Origin: Saprospiraceae bacterium UBA2329
Lineage (GTDB): Bacteria; Bacteroidota; Bacteroidia; Chitinophagales; Saprospiraceae
Length of the DNA stretch: 64,000 bases
Assembly: GCA_002344975.1 (NCBI GenBank)
Contig: DDUV01000010.1
Span: 22,913-86,912 of the forward strand
Reading direction: 5' to 3'
Part shown: positions 24,609 to 32,949 of the stretch, one piece after another
Position numbering within the stretch: the first letter of the stretch is position 1
Layout: every line of letters starts with the position of its first letter
Made by a program: the position numbers and the translations under genes
Notes under the pieces: model-generated
What the model saw: the letters and a program-made list of their open reading frames with translations, nothing else
Database searches by the model: none
Told to the model about the DNA's origin: nothing

Positions 24609-26576
24609 ATGAACAGAATTATCATGGCGGCCCTCTTATCGTTCGGGGCTTATCTCACCACCGCGCAAACATTGGTTATCAATGAATTGGACTGCGACAC
24701 GCCCGGCATTGACGATAAAGAGTTTGTAGAACTCCGCTCAGAAACGCCTCACTTTCCGCTTGACGGATATGTGCTGGCATTCTTCAACGGTTCGGCGGCG
24801 GGCGCCAATTCCAGCTACATGGTTTTCGATCTGGCTGGTTATACCACCGACATCAACGGCCTGCTGCTCATCGGCAGCGCCACGGTAGTGCCTTCACCGC
24901 AATATCTTATTGCCCCCAACCTCATCCAAAACGGCGCCGATGCTCTGGCCATTTATCAGCGCAGTGTGGAGGATTTTCCCGAAGGAACGCTCGCTTTTGT
25001 TGACCAAACATTGATAGACGTACTCATTTACGGCACCAACGACGCCGACGCCACCGGGCTGATTTCCATTTTTCAGGCATTCCGCCCCGGCATTCAACAA
25101 GCCAACGAAGGGCCGGGCAACAATACCGCCTCCATTCAGCGCAACAACAACGGCACTTACTTTTCCGGCCCGCCCACGCCCCGCCGCCTCAACGACGGCA
25201 GCGGCATTGTCCTCAACGGCGTCCTCACTTCGCTGCCGCAAACCCAGTACGATGAAGGCGCGGAAATTCCATTCACTTTTTCACTGGAACAGGCTGTTGC
25301 TCAAGACATAACGATTCTTTTTTCGCTCAGCAACGGCACATTCGGCCCTGCCGATTTCAGCGGCGATACCAGCGTAGTGATTCCTGCCGGCCAGCTTTCC
25401 GCAACGACCACCATTACCATTCTGGACGACGACGACGATGAAGGCGACGAAGTGGCCGTGTTTCGACTGGCGCCCCTGCCCGCCGAGTTTCTGATTCTGA
25501 ACAACAACCGCCCCGTCCGAATCGTGGACAATGACTTCCGGGTAGCGCCTTTCGGTACGCCGCTCCAGCCCAGCTTCGGCATCGTAACAGGCACGCAACC
25601 AGATAATTATTATGAAACCCTGAACGGACTCAGCGGCCCGGAACTCCGGCAGGCGCTCCAAAACATCATTGCCAACCCATCGGTGGTACGCGCTCAAACC
25701 TACGCCGACCTCGTGGACATGCTGAAAGAGGCCGACCAAAACCCGCTGAACAGCAATCAGGTATGGCTCGTCTATACCGAACGGGGACGTGCCAAAATAG
25801 ACTTCCAAACCACCTCGGCCAATACCGGCGTATGGAACCGGGAGCACGCCTTCCCACGCTCGCGCGGCGGCTTCGGCAGCATTGACCTCGACTCGCTGGC
25901 CGACGGCAGAGACATTTTCTGGCCCACCAATGCCGACTCCCTCCGCCATGCCAATTCCGATGCCCACGCCATCCGCGCTGAAGACGCCGCTGAAAACAGC
26001 AATCGCGGCAACCGTTTCTACGGCCAATACAGCGGTCCCGCCGGCAACATGGGCAGTTTCAAGGGCGATATGGCCCGCAGTGTTTTATACATCGCGGTGC
26101 GCTACAACGGCTTGGACGTAGTGCCCGGCTACCCCGAAGGCATGGTGGGGCTGTTTGGGCATTTGGACACCCTCCTGCAATGGCATCGCAACGACCCGCC
26201 CGACGACTACGAAATGAACCGCAACAACGTGGTGTATTCCTGGCAGTTCAACCGGAATCCGTTCATAGATCAGCCGGAATTGGTGGAATACCTGTGGGGC
26301 AACAACCTTGGGCAGGCTTGGCAAAACCAGTTGACGACCAATGTTTTAAACGATCCCCGCCTCTCTGTTTTCCCCAATCCGACAAAGGGCGCCATACACA
26401 TTCGCGGCATCAGCGAACCGGCTCAGGTGGAGGTTTTCAACGCGCAAGGACGACGGGTGGCCATGCGCCGCATCAGCAGCGACGATGCGCTGACCTTAGA
26501 CACAGGCCCCGGCTGGTATGTGGTAAAAGTGTATATGGCGGGCAGAAATTCTGTGTATAAGGTGTTGGCGCATTGA
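24609..26576 (+). CDS. T9SS-exported endonuclease I with lamin-tail and Calx-beta domains
   Basis: 655 aa. Signal peptide (to about TAQ, residue 20), a lamin-tail-like domain (VINELDCDTPGIDDKEFVEL), a Calx-beta-like domain (about 215-300, ending TITILDDDDDEGDEVAVFRL), an endonuclease I core (YYETLNGLSGPELRQALQNII, then NREHAFPRSR with the catalytic His, and later GNRFYGQYSGPAGNMGSFKGDMARSVLYIAVRY), and a T9SS type A sorting signal (LSVFPNPTKGAIHI to the end). It should degrade extracellular DNA or RNA at the cell surface for nutrients. Its promoter box CATCTTTG is at 24584. It is monocistronic or followed by the kelch-like lipoprotein 49 bp later. Confidence 0.9.
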   Translation: MNRIIMAALLSFGAYLTTAQTLVINELDCDTPGIDDKEFVELRSETPHFPLDGYVLAFFNGSAAGANSSYMVFDLAGYTTDINGLLLIGSATVVPSPQYLIAPNLIQNGADALAIYQRSVEDFPEGTLAFVDQTLIDVLIYGTNDADATGLISIFQAFRPGIQQANEGPGNNTASIQRNNNGTYFSGPPTPRRLNDGSGIVLNGVLTSLPQTQYDEGAEIPFTFSLEQAVAQDITILFSLSNGTFGPADFSGDTSVVIPAGQLSATTTITILDDDDDEGDEVAVFRLAPLPAEFLILNNNRPVRIVDNDFRVAPFGTPLQPSFGIVTGTQPDNYYETLNGLSGPELRQALQNIIANPSVVRAQTYADLVDMLKEADQNPLNSNQVWLVYTERGRAKIDFQTTSANTGVWNREHAFPRSRGGFGSIDLDSLADGRDIFWPTNADSLRHANSDAHAIRAEDAAENSNRGNRFYGQYSGPAGNMGSFKGDMARSVLYIAVRYNGLDVVPGYPEGMVGLFGHLDTLLQWHRNDPPDDYEMNRNNVVYSWQFNRNPFIDQPELVEYLWGNNLGQAWQNQLTTNVLNDPRLSVFPNPTKGAIHIRGISEPAQVEVFNAQGRRVAMRRISSDDALTLDTGPGWYVVKVYMAGRNSVYKVLAH

Positions 26577-26625
26577 AGCAAAGGCGCCTCTAATCTTTAG
26601 TAATGTCATTAAAAACCAGTACATT

Positions 26626-27876
26626 ATGAAAGCGATTCTTTACTCCGTTTGTATGACTGTTGTTTTTATTTCATCCTGCAACCTGTTCGGAGACGACAAT
26701 TCCTGTGTGCCGCCGGACGAAGACCACGACACAACGGTAATTGTGGAAGTGCCGGGAGCAGGCAATGGTTGCACGGAAGTGAGCGAGGGGTATGAGATTT
26801 CCCTCCGTTGGCCCTCCGCTGCCGGAAATAAAGGAACCGGGCGCAAGTTTCAGTTTACCAACACCGATGGTTTTATCATCAAAGAGGGCGAGTCGGGCAA
26901 TCGGGACACCCCTGATATTACGCTCATTGCCACAGCCCGTTCGCCGGCCGCTGCGCTCATCAGCGTATTTGCCTACAATGACTGCGGGCAGAGCAATGTC
27001 GGGCAAGCCTCGGTCAAAGTGCGCAGAACGCCGCCGTTTAAAGTCAATTCCAACATTCAACTGCCTCAAGCTCTGGCCCATGCTGCCACATTTACCCACA
27101 ACGGTAAAGGATATATCATAGGCGGAGCGGCGGAAGGCACGACGGGCCTGGCTCCCGCTTGGGTTTATACTCCTGCTGTCAATCGCTTGGAACAATTGCC
27201 CGCTGTATTTTCAGGCAGTGTGGAATCTGCTGCCGTAGTAGGAGACACCGTTTACGTTGTCGGCAATGGAGGCCGCGAAATTCAGGTGGGCCATATACCG
27301 AGCAATACCAAAGTGAGAACCATCAACCATGCCATTCCCCATCAGGATGTATTACACAACACTGTCTGGGCGTTCTCGCATGGCAGCAAGGTCTATTTCG
27401 GGCCGGTGGCGCCCGGTGCTCATATCATGTCTTATGATGTTGCTACCGGAGATATTGCAACTGCGCGATCTTTAACTATCGCGGCCACACAAGCCTGCCG
27501 CGCCGCTGTTTTTCACAACAACAGCATACACTACTTTTTCGCCGGAGGTATGGCCTACACATACAATTTGGAAATGAGCCAGCCTTTTTCGTATTTTTCA
27601 GCCCCGGCAGCAGGTTCAACCAATGCTGTCACTGCTTTTTCTGTAAACAACCAGGCGTATCTGGTCACTTCCGACATGTACTACGCCTTTAATCCTTCCA
27701 ATCGTTCGTTCATGCGCGCCGAGGTATTCAACGGCAGCGATTGTTTCCCCACAGGCTGGATCGGGCCTACATATTCAATCACCAACTTCGTACTCAACAA
27801 CAGGGTTTACTTTTTTGGGGGCAGGAGCAACCCGACAGGAGCAGGGAGCACGGATTTCTTCGGAATACAATTTTGA
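26626..27876 (+). CDS. Lipoprotein with kelch-like repeats
   Basis: 416 aa. Lipoprotein signal with Cys at VFISSC (residue 18). Residues about 40-140 form an Ig/FN-like domain; the rest has kelch-type blades, seen in HAATFTHNGKGYIIGGAAEG, ESAAVVGDTVYVVGNGG, RAAVFHNNSIHYFFAGG and NNRVYFFGGRSNPTG. Kelch propellers usually bind proteins or sugars. Anchoring to the outer membrane is likely. The function is not known; the gene is 49 bp after the exported nuclease gene, so they may act on the same substrate (weak inference). Confidence 0.75.
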   Translation: MKAILYSVCMTVVFISSCNLFGDDNSCVPPDEDHDTTVIVEVPGAGNGCTEVSEGYEISLRWPSAAGNKGTGRKFQFTNTDGFIIKEGESGNRDTPDITLIATARSPAAALISVFAYNDCGQSNVGQASVKVRRTPPFKVNSNIQLPQALAHAATFTHNGKGYIIGGAAEGTTGLAPAWVYTPAVNRLEQLPAVFSGSVESAAVVGDTVYVVGNGGREIQVGHIPSNTKVRTINHAIPHQDVLHNTVWAFSHGSKVYFGPVAPGAHIMSYDVATGDIATARSLTIAATQACRAAVFHNNSIHYFFAGGMAYTYNLEMSQPFSYFSAPAAGSTNAVTAFSVNNQAYLVTSDMYYAFNPSNRSFMRAEVFNGSDCFPTGWIGPTYSITNFVLNNRVYFFGGRSNPTGAGSTDFFGIQF

Positions 27877-27950
27877 GGGGTGAGTAACAGGCTTCAAAAC
27901 GCACGATACTTTTCTAAAAAGCTCAAACAGTCATCAATACTTTTATAATT

Positions 27951-28610
27951 ATGTCTCCTTCAAATCAACTTCGCATTTATCTCATTGCCGCCGTGCTTTA
28001 CCTGGCTGGTATTTACTTCTTGCCGGACTCTGCCCGCATAATTTTCAAGGCGCTGCTGGTACCCATGTTACTCAATGCAGTATGGAATACCCGTGCCTTT
28101 TCAGGCAAAAACCTGCTGATGGCGGCGCTGTTTTTTTCCTTTGCAGGAGACGTGAGCATTGAGTTCAACTTCATAGCGGGCTTGGTGTCGTTTCTCACGG
28201 CGCACCTGTTTTACATCGCCTTGTTTTACAAGCTCATATCGGGCAGCCCAAGAAGCAGGCCGCTGATGTATGCCGGCTGGGCGCTGCTGGCGGCGTATCT
28301 GGGCTGGTTTTTGTATCAATTATTGCCGGTGGCCGGAGCTTTGCAGATTCCGGTAGCCGTTTACGGTCTCGTCATCGGCAGCATGTTGGCGCTGGCCATG
28401 GCGGGTTATTCTTATTGGTCGAAAAGAGCGGCGCTGTGGATCATAGGCGGCGCGGTGCTGTTTGTGGCCTCCGACAGTTTGCTGGCCTGGGATAAGTTTT
28501 ATGCAGAACTGCCCTTTGCGCGGCTGTTGGTGATGAGCACTTACCTGTCGGCGCAATATGCCATTACCGTAGGGGTGTTGAAGCAAACGGGCGTAAAAAA
28601 CGAAGGGTAG
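27951..28610 (+). CDS. Lysoplasmalogenase (YhhN/TMEM86 family)
   Basis: 219 aa with about eight membrane helices. The family motifs are visible: ARIIFKALLVPMLL near the start, FSFAGDVSIE (GD motif) in the third helix, and GAVLFVASDSLLAWDKF (SDSLLA-like motif) near the end. Members hydrolyse the vinyl-ether bond of lysoplasmalogens in the membrane; the bacterial substrate may differ. The length matches the family. It stands alone on the forward strand and converges with the aldolase gene 97 bp away. Confidence 0.88.
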   Translation: MSPSNQLRIYLIAAVLYLAGIYFLPDSARIIFKALLVPMLLNAVWNTRAFSGKNLLMAALFFSFAGDVSIEFNFIAGLVSFLTAHLFYIALFYKLISGSPRSRPLMYAGWALLAAYLGWFLYQLLPVAGALQIPVAVYGLVIGSMLALAMAGYSYWSKRAALWIIGGAVLFVASDSLLAWDKFYAELPFARLLVMSTYLSAQYAITVGVLKQTGVKNEG

Positions 28611-28707
28611 CGTGATGCTACCCCTCGCATAATTGGTATATGTAGAAAGCCTCTGCGTATGATGGAGCCGCCGAAAAAACGAGCGGCTGCAATGGCTGAT
28701 AAAATAC

Positions 28708-29373
28708 TTATTTAGAAACGGCCTCTGCTTTGCGGTGATCGGCCAGAAACTGCTCCAATCCGATGTCGGTGAGCGGGTGCTTGAGCAAACCCAGAATCGA
28801 AGACAAAGGACAGGTCACTACATCTGCGCCGGCCAGAGCAGCGTCCACAATATGCTTTCCATTGCGGATGGAGGCGGCCAGAATGCGCGTTTCGAAGCCC
28901 TGAATACCATAGATTTCCGCAATTTGGCGAATCAACTCCATGCCGTCCCAAGAAACATCATCTATGCGACCGATGAAGGGAGAGACATAAGTAGCGCCCG
29001 CCTTGGCTGCCAGAATGGCCTGTCCGGCAGAAAACACCAACGTACAATTGGTGCGGATGCCGTTGTCGCGGAAATAACTCATGGCTTTGACGCCCTCCTT
29101 AATCATAGGCACTTTTACCACGATATTGGGAGCGATGAGCGAGAGCCTTTTGCCCTCGGCCGTGATGCCGTCGAAATCGGTGGAGATGACCTCCGCACTG
29201 ACGTCGCCGTCCACCAATTTACAAATTTTTTCGTAGTGTTTCAGAATATTGGCCTCACCAGTGATGCCTTCTTTGGCCATGAGGGAGGGGTTGGTAGTCA
29301 CGCCGTCAAGGATGCCCAAATCGCGTGCTTCTTTGATTTGATCCAAGCTGGCTGTATCTATAAAAAACTGCAT
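28708..29373 (-). CDS. fsa: Fructose-6-phosphate aldolase / small transaldolase
   Basis: 221 aa from ATG 29373. It matches the small transaldolase group: FIDTASLDQIKEARDLGILDGVTTNPSLMAKEG at the N-terminus, NIVVKVPMIKEG (Schiff-base Lys), NCTLVFSAGQAILAAKAGATYVSPFIGRIDD, and CPLSSILGLLKHPLTDIGLEQFLADH near the end. Activity is either aldol cleavage of fructose-6-phosphate or transaldolase; sequence alone does not decide. A longer upstream frame overlaps the SRP RNA and is not used. The -7 box TATCTTTG at 29398-29391 gives a short leader. Confidence 0.92.
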   Translation of the reverse strand: MQFFIDTASLDQIKEARDLGILDGVTTNPSLMAKEGITGEANILKHYEKICKLVDGDVSAEVISTDFDGITAEGKRLSLIAPNIVVKVPMIKEGVKAMSYFRDNGIRTNCTLVFSAGQAILAAKAGATYVSPFIGRIDDVSWDGMELIRQIAEIYGIQGFETRILAASIRNGKHIVDAALAGADVVTCPLSSILGLLKHPLTDIGLEQFLADHRKAEAVSK

Positions 29374-29431
29374 GGCGACGAATTGTGTCGCAAAGATAAA
29401 ACAAACTTTGAAAGAAAGAACGGAATGGGGT

Positions 29432-29533
29432 AAAAAAAGGTGTGAGCGAACACATCGCACCGCTCAACCTGCCTACCCTTGCTGCGTTTCCGCCCTGGGG
29501 GGATTCGGAGGGAGCTGGTCGTGTGCCGCTCAC
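29432..29533 (-). ncRNA. ffs: Signal recognition particle RNA (small bacterial type)
   Basis: On the reverse strand the 5' end GTGAGCGGCACACG (29533 downward) pairs with the 3' end ...GTGTTCGCTCAC (29442). The conserved core GGGCGGAAACGCAGCAAGGG (29495-29476) has the GAAA-type loop and the A/C-rich internal loop recognised by Ffh. A run of seven Ts (29438-29432) follows as terminator. A -7-like box CACCTTTG is at 29546-29539. It lies 58 bp upstream of the aldolase gene on the same strand. Confidence 0.93.
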
Positions 29534-29664
29534 GGGCGCAAAGGTGAATCATTTTTTTGGGATGCGCAAGAAAAAATGAAAAATGATTCCCTCAGGCTTT
29601 TTTCATTTCTACCTTGTTTAATTCAAGGATTTTTATGAATGTTTGTCTGTAAAATCCTTGAGCC

Positions 29665-30603
29665 ATGTTTCAACATACCATAGAACCATTTGGCGTTTTC
29701 CAAAAACACGTCATCAGCAGCCCCGACGGCGCGCACCGCTTGGCTTTTGTACCCGGACACGGCGCCTGCCTGCTCGAACTGCAACTGCACGGCGTACCGG
29801 TATTGGACGGCTACGACACGCCGGAAGCCATGATAGAAAACAAATACGGCAAAAACATCGTGCTGTATCCGTTTCCCAACCGCCTGAAAAACGGCCTCTA
29901 TCACTGGCAAGGCAAAACCTACCAATTCGCCATCAACAATGCCGCTACCGGCAACGCCATACACGGCTTCGGCAGAGACCGGCCCATGCAGATAGCCCGC
30001 ACCGACATCACCGCGGAGGGCGCTTCCATAACTTGTGTGCGCCACGAACCCGGCGATGAGGCCGCCTACCCTTTCATTTTTTCATTTTTTATTACTTTCA
30101 GTCTGCACACCGACGGCAGCTTCGAGATGGACATGAAAATACGCAACCACAGCGACACACCCATTCCGGCGGGCATCGGCTGGCATCCGTATTTCACATT
30201 GGCCGACAGCGTGGACGAAATGAGCCTGCAATTGCCGCCCTGCCGGAAGGTGGAAATTGACGAGACGATGATTCCCACCGGGCAACTGCTGCCGGAAGCG
30301 CGCTTTGAGCAACTTCAAACCATAGGCGAGCAGGTGATAGACAATTGCTTTGCACTATCGGGTGAGGAATCTGTGGCGGAGGTGCTGCTTTCGGGGCCGA
30401 GAGGTCGGCTTCGCTACCTGCAGGAAGCCGGGCCGGTCAAGTTCCGGTTTGTGCAGGTGTTCACGCCGCCGCACCGCCGCTCTATCTCCGTCGAACCGAT
30501 GAGTTGCAATATAGATGCCTTCAACAACGGCATGGGCTTGTGGAACCTGGAGCAAGGCGAGGAGGCCGGCGCTGCGGTGCGTTTACGTTGGGAGTCAGCA
30601 TGA
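29665..30603 (+). CDS. Aldose 1-epimerase family protein
   Basis: 312 aa, soluble. GalM-type fold with NRLKNGLYHWQGKTYQF, HGFGRDRPMQI (His), GIGWHPYFTL (catalytic His) and QVFTPPHRRSISVEPMSCNIDAFNNG (catalytic Glu). It interconverts alpha and beta anomers of a hexose or hexose-phosphate in the cytoplasm; no signal peptide is seen. Given the adjacent aldolase on the other strand, a role in sugar catabolism is plausible. A CTTGAG motif precedes ATG 29665 but no clear TAnnTTTG box. Confidence 0.88.
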   Translation: MFQHTIEPFGVFQKHVISSPDGAHRLAFVPGHGACLLELQLHGVPVLDGYDTPEAMIENKYGKNIVLYPFPNRLKNGLYHWQGKTYQFAINNAATGNAIHGFGRDRPMQIARTDITAEGASITCVRHEPGDEAAYPFIFSFFITFSLHTDGSFEMDMKIRNHSDTPIPAGIGWHPYFTLADSVDEMSLQLPPCRKVEIDETMIPTGQLLPEARFEQLQTIGEQVIDNCFALSGEESVAEVLLSGPRGRLRYLQEAGPVKFRFVQVFTPPHRRSISVEPMSCNIDAFNNGMGLWNLEQGEEAGAAVRLRWESA

Positions 30604-30672
30604 ATAACCGCGCCCACCGTGCGGGTACGTTCTCATTCTATTTATGATAGACGTCATCATTAAGCTGAATAT

Positions 30673-31395
30673 ATGCAGCATAAAAGGAAGCGAAGGTGGG
30701 TGGGGATGTTGTTTCTGGCAGCTATTTTGTCGGGAAGCTCCCCTCAATGGCTTCATGTCAACAAGAGCGAGAGCATAGCGAGTGGCAGCCCCGCCAATGG
30801 CCATCTGGAAAAAGGTTGGTTGACGCCATATCGCGGGAAAAATTTTAGGTACTTCAGTCCAATCAGTTATTGGCTGATGGGCAGCGGATATACCCACTCT
30901 AAAGTACACCGTACATTGAAGGAATCTTATGCTGTGTGTGAGCGCACCTGCCCGGGCGCAGTGTTCAGACTGATGGAGTGTTCGCGAAAAAAAGGGGGAA
31001 AGATGCTAATTCACTACACGCACCGCAATGGGTTGAGCGTGGATTTCATGGTTCCGAAAACGCGCAAAGGGCGACAAACGAGGCGCTACGACCATATCGG
31101 CGTGTGGCATTACCTATTGGAGTTTGATCCGGAGGGCAGACTCAGTTTTGACGCGGCTACGTCCATTGATTTTGAAAGTATGGCCCGGCACTTGCTGGCT
31201 TTGGACGATGCGGCCCGTGCGAACGGGTTGCGGATTCGCAAGGTCATTTTCAAACTCAACCTCAAAGACGATTTGTTCAAAACGCCTTCGGGGCGGCAAC
31301 TTCAGCGAAGAAACATTTACTTTGCAAGACAATTGCCGAAAAGAGTGGACGACGTGCATGACGACCACTATCATGTTGATTTTGAAATCCGATAA
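30673..31395 (+). CDS. LAS/MepA-type peptidase-like protein
   Basis: 240 aa. A signal or anchor segment (VGMLFLAAILSGSSPQWL) is followed by a domain with the LAS metallopeptidase signature: HYTHRNGLSVDFMV (HxxxxxxxD-type) and, near the end, HDDHYHVDFEI (HxH). These are the zinc ligands of MepA/M74 and D-Ala-D-Ala peptidases. Peptidoglycan crosslink or stem cleavage in the periplasm is expected. It is followed 16 bp later by a GDYXXLXY protein, probably in the same transcript. Overall similarity to MepA outside these motifs is weak by eye. Confidence 0.7.
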   Translation: MQHKRKRRWVGMLFLAAILSGSSPQWLHVNKSESIASGSPANGHLEKGWLTPYRGKNFRYFSPISYWLMGSGYTHSKVHRTLKESYAVCERTCPGAVFRLMECSRKKGGKMLIHYTHRNGLSVDFMVPKTRKGRQTRRYDHIGVWHYLLEFDPEGRLSFDAATSIDFESMARHLLALDDAARANGLRIRKVIFKLNLKDDLFKTPSGRQLQRRNIYFARQLPKRVDDVHDDHYHVDFEIR

Positions 31396-31411
31396 AACCA
31401 TCCAACACATC

Positions 31412-31993
31412 ATGAAAAGCAATCAATGGTACGCATTAGCTTTTGCAGGTATGTGCGTGCTGTATCTCGCCATTCCGGTGCTGATGATCCGGCAGCAAGA
31501 GGGCATTTTGAAAGAGGGCACTGTGTTTCGCTTCGCGCTGCAGCCCATAGACCCGCCGGATGCGTTCAGAGGCCGCTATCTGGAACTCAATTTCAATATG
31601 CCGGCCTTCCCGCCGCCGGGGAAGTTGGTGGAGTACAACCAAAAGGTATTCCTCACCGTGACGAAAGACTCCGCAGGCATGGGGCAATTTGAAGCCTTGC
31701 ATGCCGACCCGCCCCACGATACGCCCGATTATGTGGCGGCCCGCGTAGCCGGCACGAGCAGCCATGAGATACACTGTTTTGTACCTGACGAGATGCGCCG
31801 TTTCTACCTGAACGAAGACCTGGCCCCCTTGGCCGACAAGTGGTACGCGGAACTGCTGAATCGGGACGACCGCCGGCAAGTGCCCGTCACAGTGGATTTG
31901 CGCGTGCTGAAAGGCAAGGCGCTCATCGAGCAGTTGTATTTTGAGGGGGTGCCGGTGGCGGAGTATATACGGGGGAAGGAGCGGGAGGAGTAG
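31412..31993 (+). CDS. GDYXXLXY domain-containing membrane-anchored protein
   Basis: 193 aa from ATG 31412. One N-terminal membrane helix (YALAFAGMCVLYLAIPVLMI), then a compact domain with the family motif GRYLELNF and VFLTVTKDSAGMGQF, ending VDLRVLKGKALIEQLYFEGVPVAEYI. The GDYXXLXY family is named from its motif; its function is unknown, and members often sit beside DUF2157 proteins, which are absent here. ATG 31412 is the first Met before the membrane helix; an upstream in-frame start overlaps the peptidase gene. Confidence 0.8.
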   Translation: MKSNQWYALAFAGMCVLYLAIPVLMIRQQEGILKEGTVFRFALQPIDPPDAFRGRYLELNFNMPAFPPPGKLVEYNQKVFLTVTKDSAGMGQFEALHADPPHDTPDYVAARVAGTSSHEIHCFVPDEMRRFYLNEDLAPLADKWYAELLNRDDRRQVPVTVDLRVLKGKALIEQLYFEGVPVAEYIRGKEREE

Positions 31994-32050
31994 GCGGTTT
32001 TCAGGGGTGAGTGTGTGAGGGGTGAGTGTGTGAGGGGTGAGTGCCCTGCT

Positions 32051-32102
32051 TAGTGAAGGGGTGACTAACGGAGCTGAAACTTGCCGAGTCACCCCTTCAC
32101 TA
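32051..32102. repeat. Palindromic intergenic repeat (family A, copy 2)
   Basis: 16-bp perfect arms TAGTGAAGGGGTGACT (32051-32066) and 32087-32102, with a 20-nt loop. The arm differs from the copy at 13450 at only two positions. G-rich GTGAGTG units precede it (31998-32045) and a CCCGAAACCTTGAACCCG unit follows. Confidence 0.75.
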
Positions 32103-32157
32103 CCCCCGAAACCTTGAACCCGTAACCAGCATTTTTAAAAATCTGCACATTACATAC

Positions 32158-32928
32158 ATGTTCTTCATCCTCTCCAAAGTTCTCGCCTTCACCATCAAGC
32201 CCGTCGTGTGGCTGTTGGCGCTGTTGGCTTATGCCTTGTTGACCAAGCACCCGCGCCGCAGTCGCCGGGCCATCATAGTGGCATTGTTGCTGTTGCTGCT
32301 CATGTCCAATCGCTGGATCAGCAATCAGGTCTTCCGGGTCTGGGAACCCGAAACCATCACCGCCGACCAGATCACCGAACCTTACGACATCGGTATTGTA
32401 CTGGGCGGCTACTCCAATTTTTACATCGAACCCGGCCACGACCGCCACAATCTCAGCGAGCGCGGCAACCGCCTGACCAACGCGCTCGAACTCTATTTTT
32501 CGGGCAAAATCAAAAAAATCCTCCTCAGCGGCGGTTCGGGCAGGCTCTTGCAAGACGGTCCCAGCGAGGCGGAAATGGTCTTCGCCCTGCTCGAACGTTG
32601 GGGCGTACCCGAATCAGACATCATCCTCGAACCCGACTCGAAAAACACCTGGGAAAACGCTGAATTTACCAACAACATCATCCAAACCCGCCACCCCGGC
32701 GCCTCCTGCCTGCTCATCACCTCTGCCTGGCACCTGCCCCGCGCACAAGCCTGCTTCCAAAAGGCAGGTCTGAACGCCACGCCCTTCGCAGTGGACTACA
32801 TCTCGGAGGCCAATCGCTGGGATTTCGACCTGCTCCTCATGCCCGACAAACTCGGACTGTACAAGTGGGAACTGCTCATCAAAGAATGGATCGGTCTGTT
32901 GGCGTACCAAATGCAGGGGTATAATTGA
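32158..32928 (+). CDS. YdcF/SanA-family (DUF218) membrane protein
   Basis: 256 aa. Two N-terminal membrane helices (about 5-22 and 38-54) precede a DUF218 domain with DIGIVLGGYS, ERGNRLTNALELYFSGKIKKILLSGGSG, DGPSEAEMVFALLERWGVPESDIILEPDSKNTWENA and CLLITSAWHLPRAQACFQKAGL. Relatives (ElyC, SanA, YdcF) affect envelope integrity. The active part faces the periplasm in known members. It is the only gene of its transcript and converges with the porin gene. Confidence 0.88.
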   Translation: MFFILSKVLAFTIKPVVWLLALLAYALLTKHPRRSRRAIIVALLLLLLMSNRWISNQVFRVWEPETITADQITEPYDIGIVLGGYSNFYIEPGHDRHNLSERGNRLTNALELYFSGKIKKILLSGGSGRLLQDGPSEAEMVFALLERWGVPESDIILEPDSKNTWENAEFTNNIIQTRHPGASCLLITSAWHLPRAQACFQKAGLNATPFAVDYISEANRWDFDLLLMPDKLGLYKWELLIKEWIGLLAYQMQGYN

Positions 32929-32949
32929 GAAGCATTCATCCCCTCCGGC

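Noticed and set aside
29358..29552. Open frames over 29358-29552 on the - strand
   Set aside because: This stretch is the SRP RNA gene and its promoter; the conserved core and the closing stem explain it.
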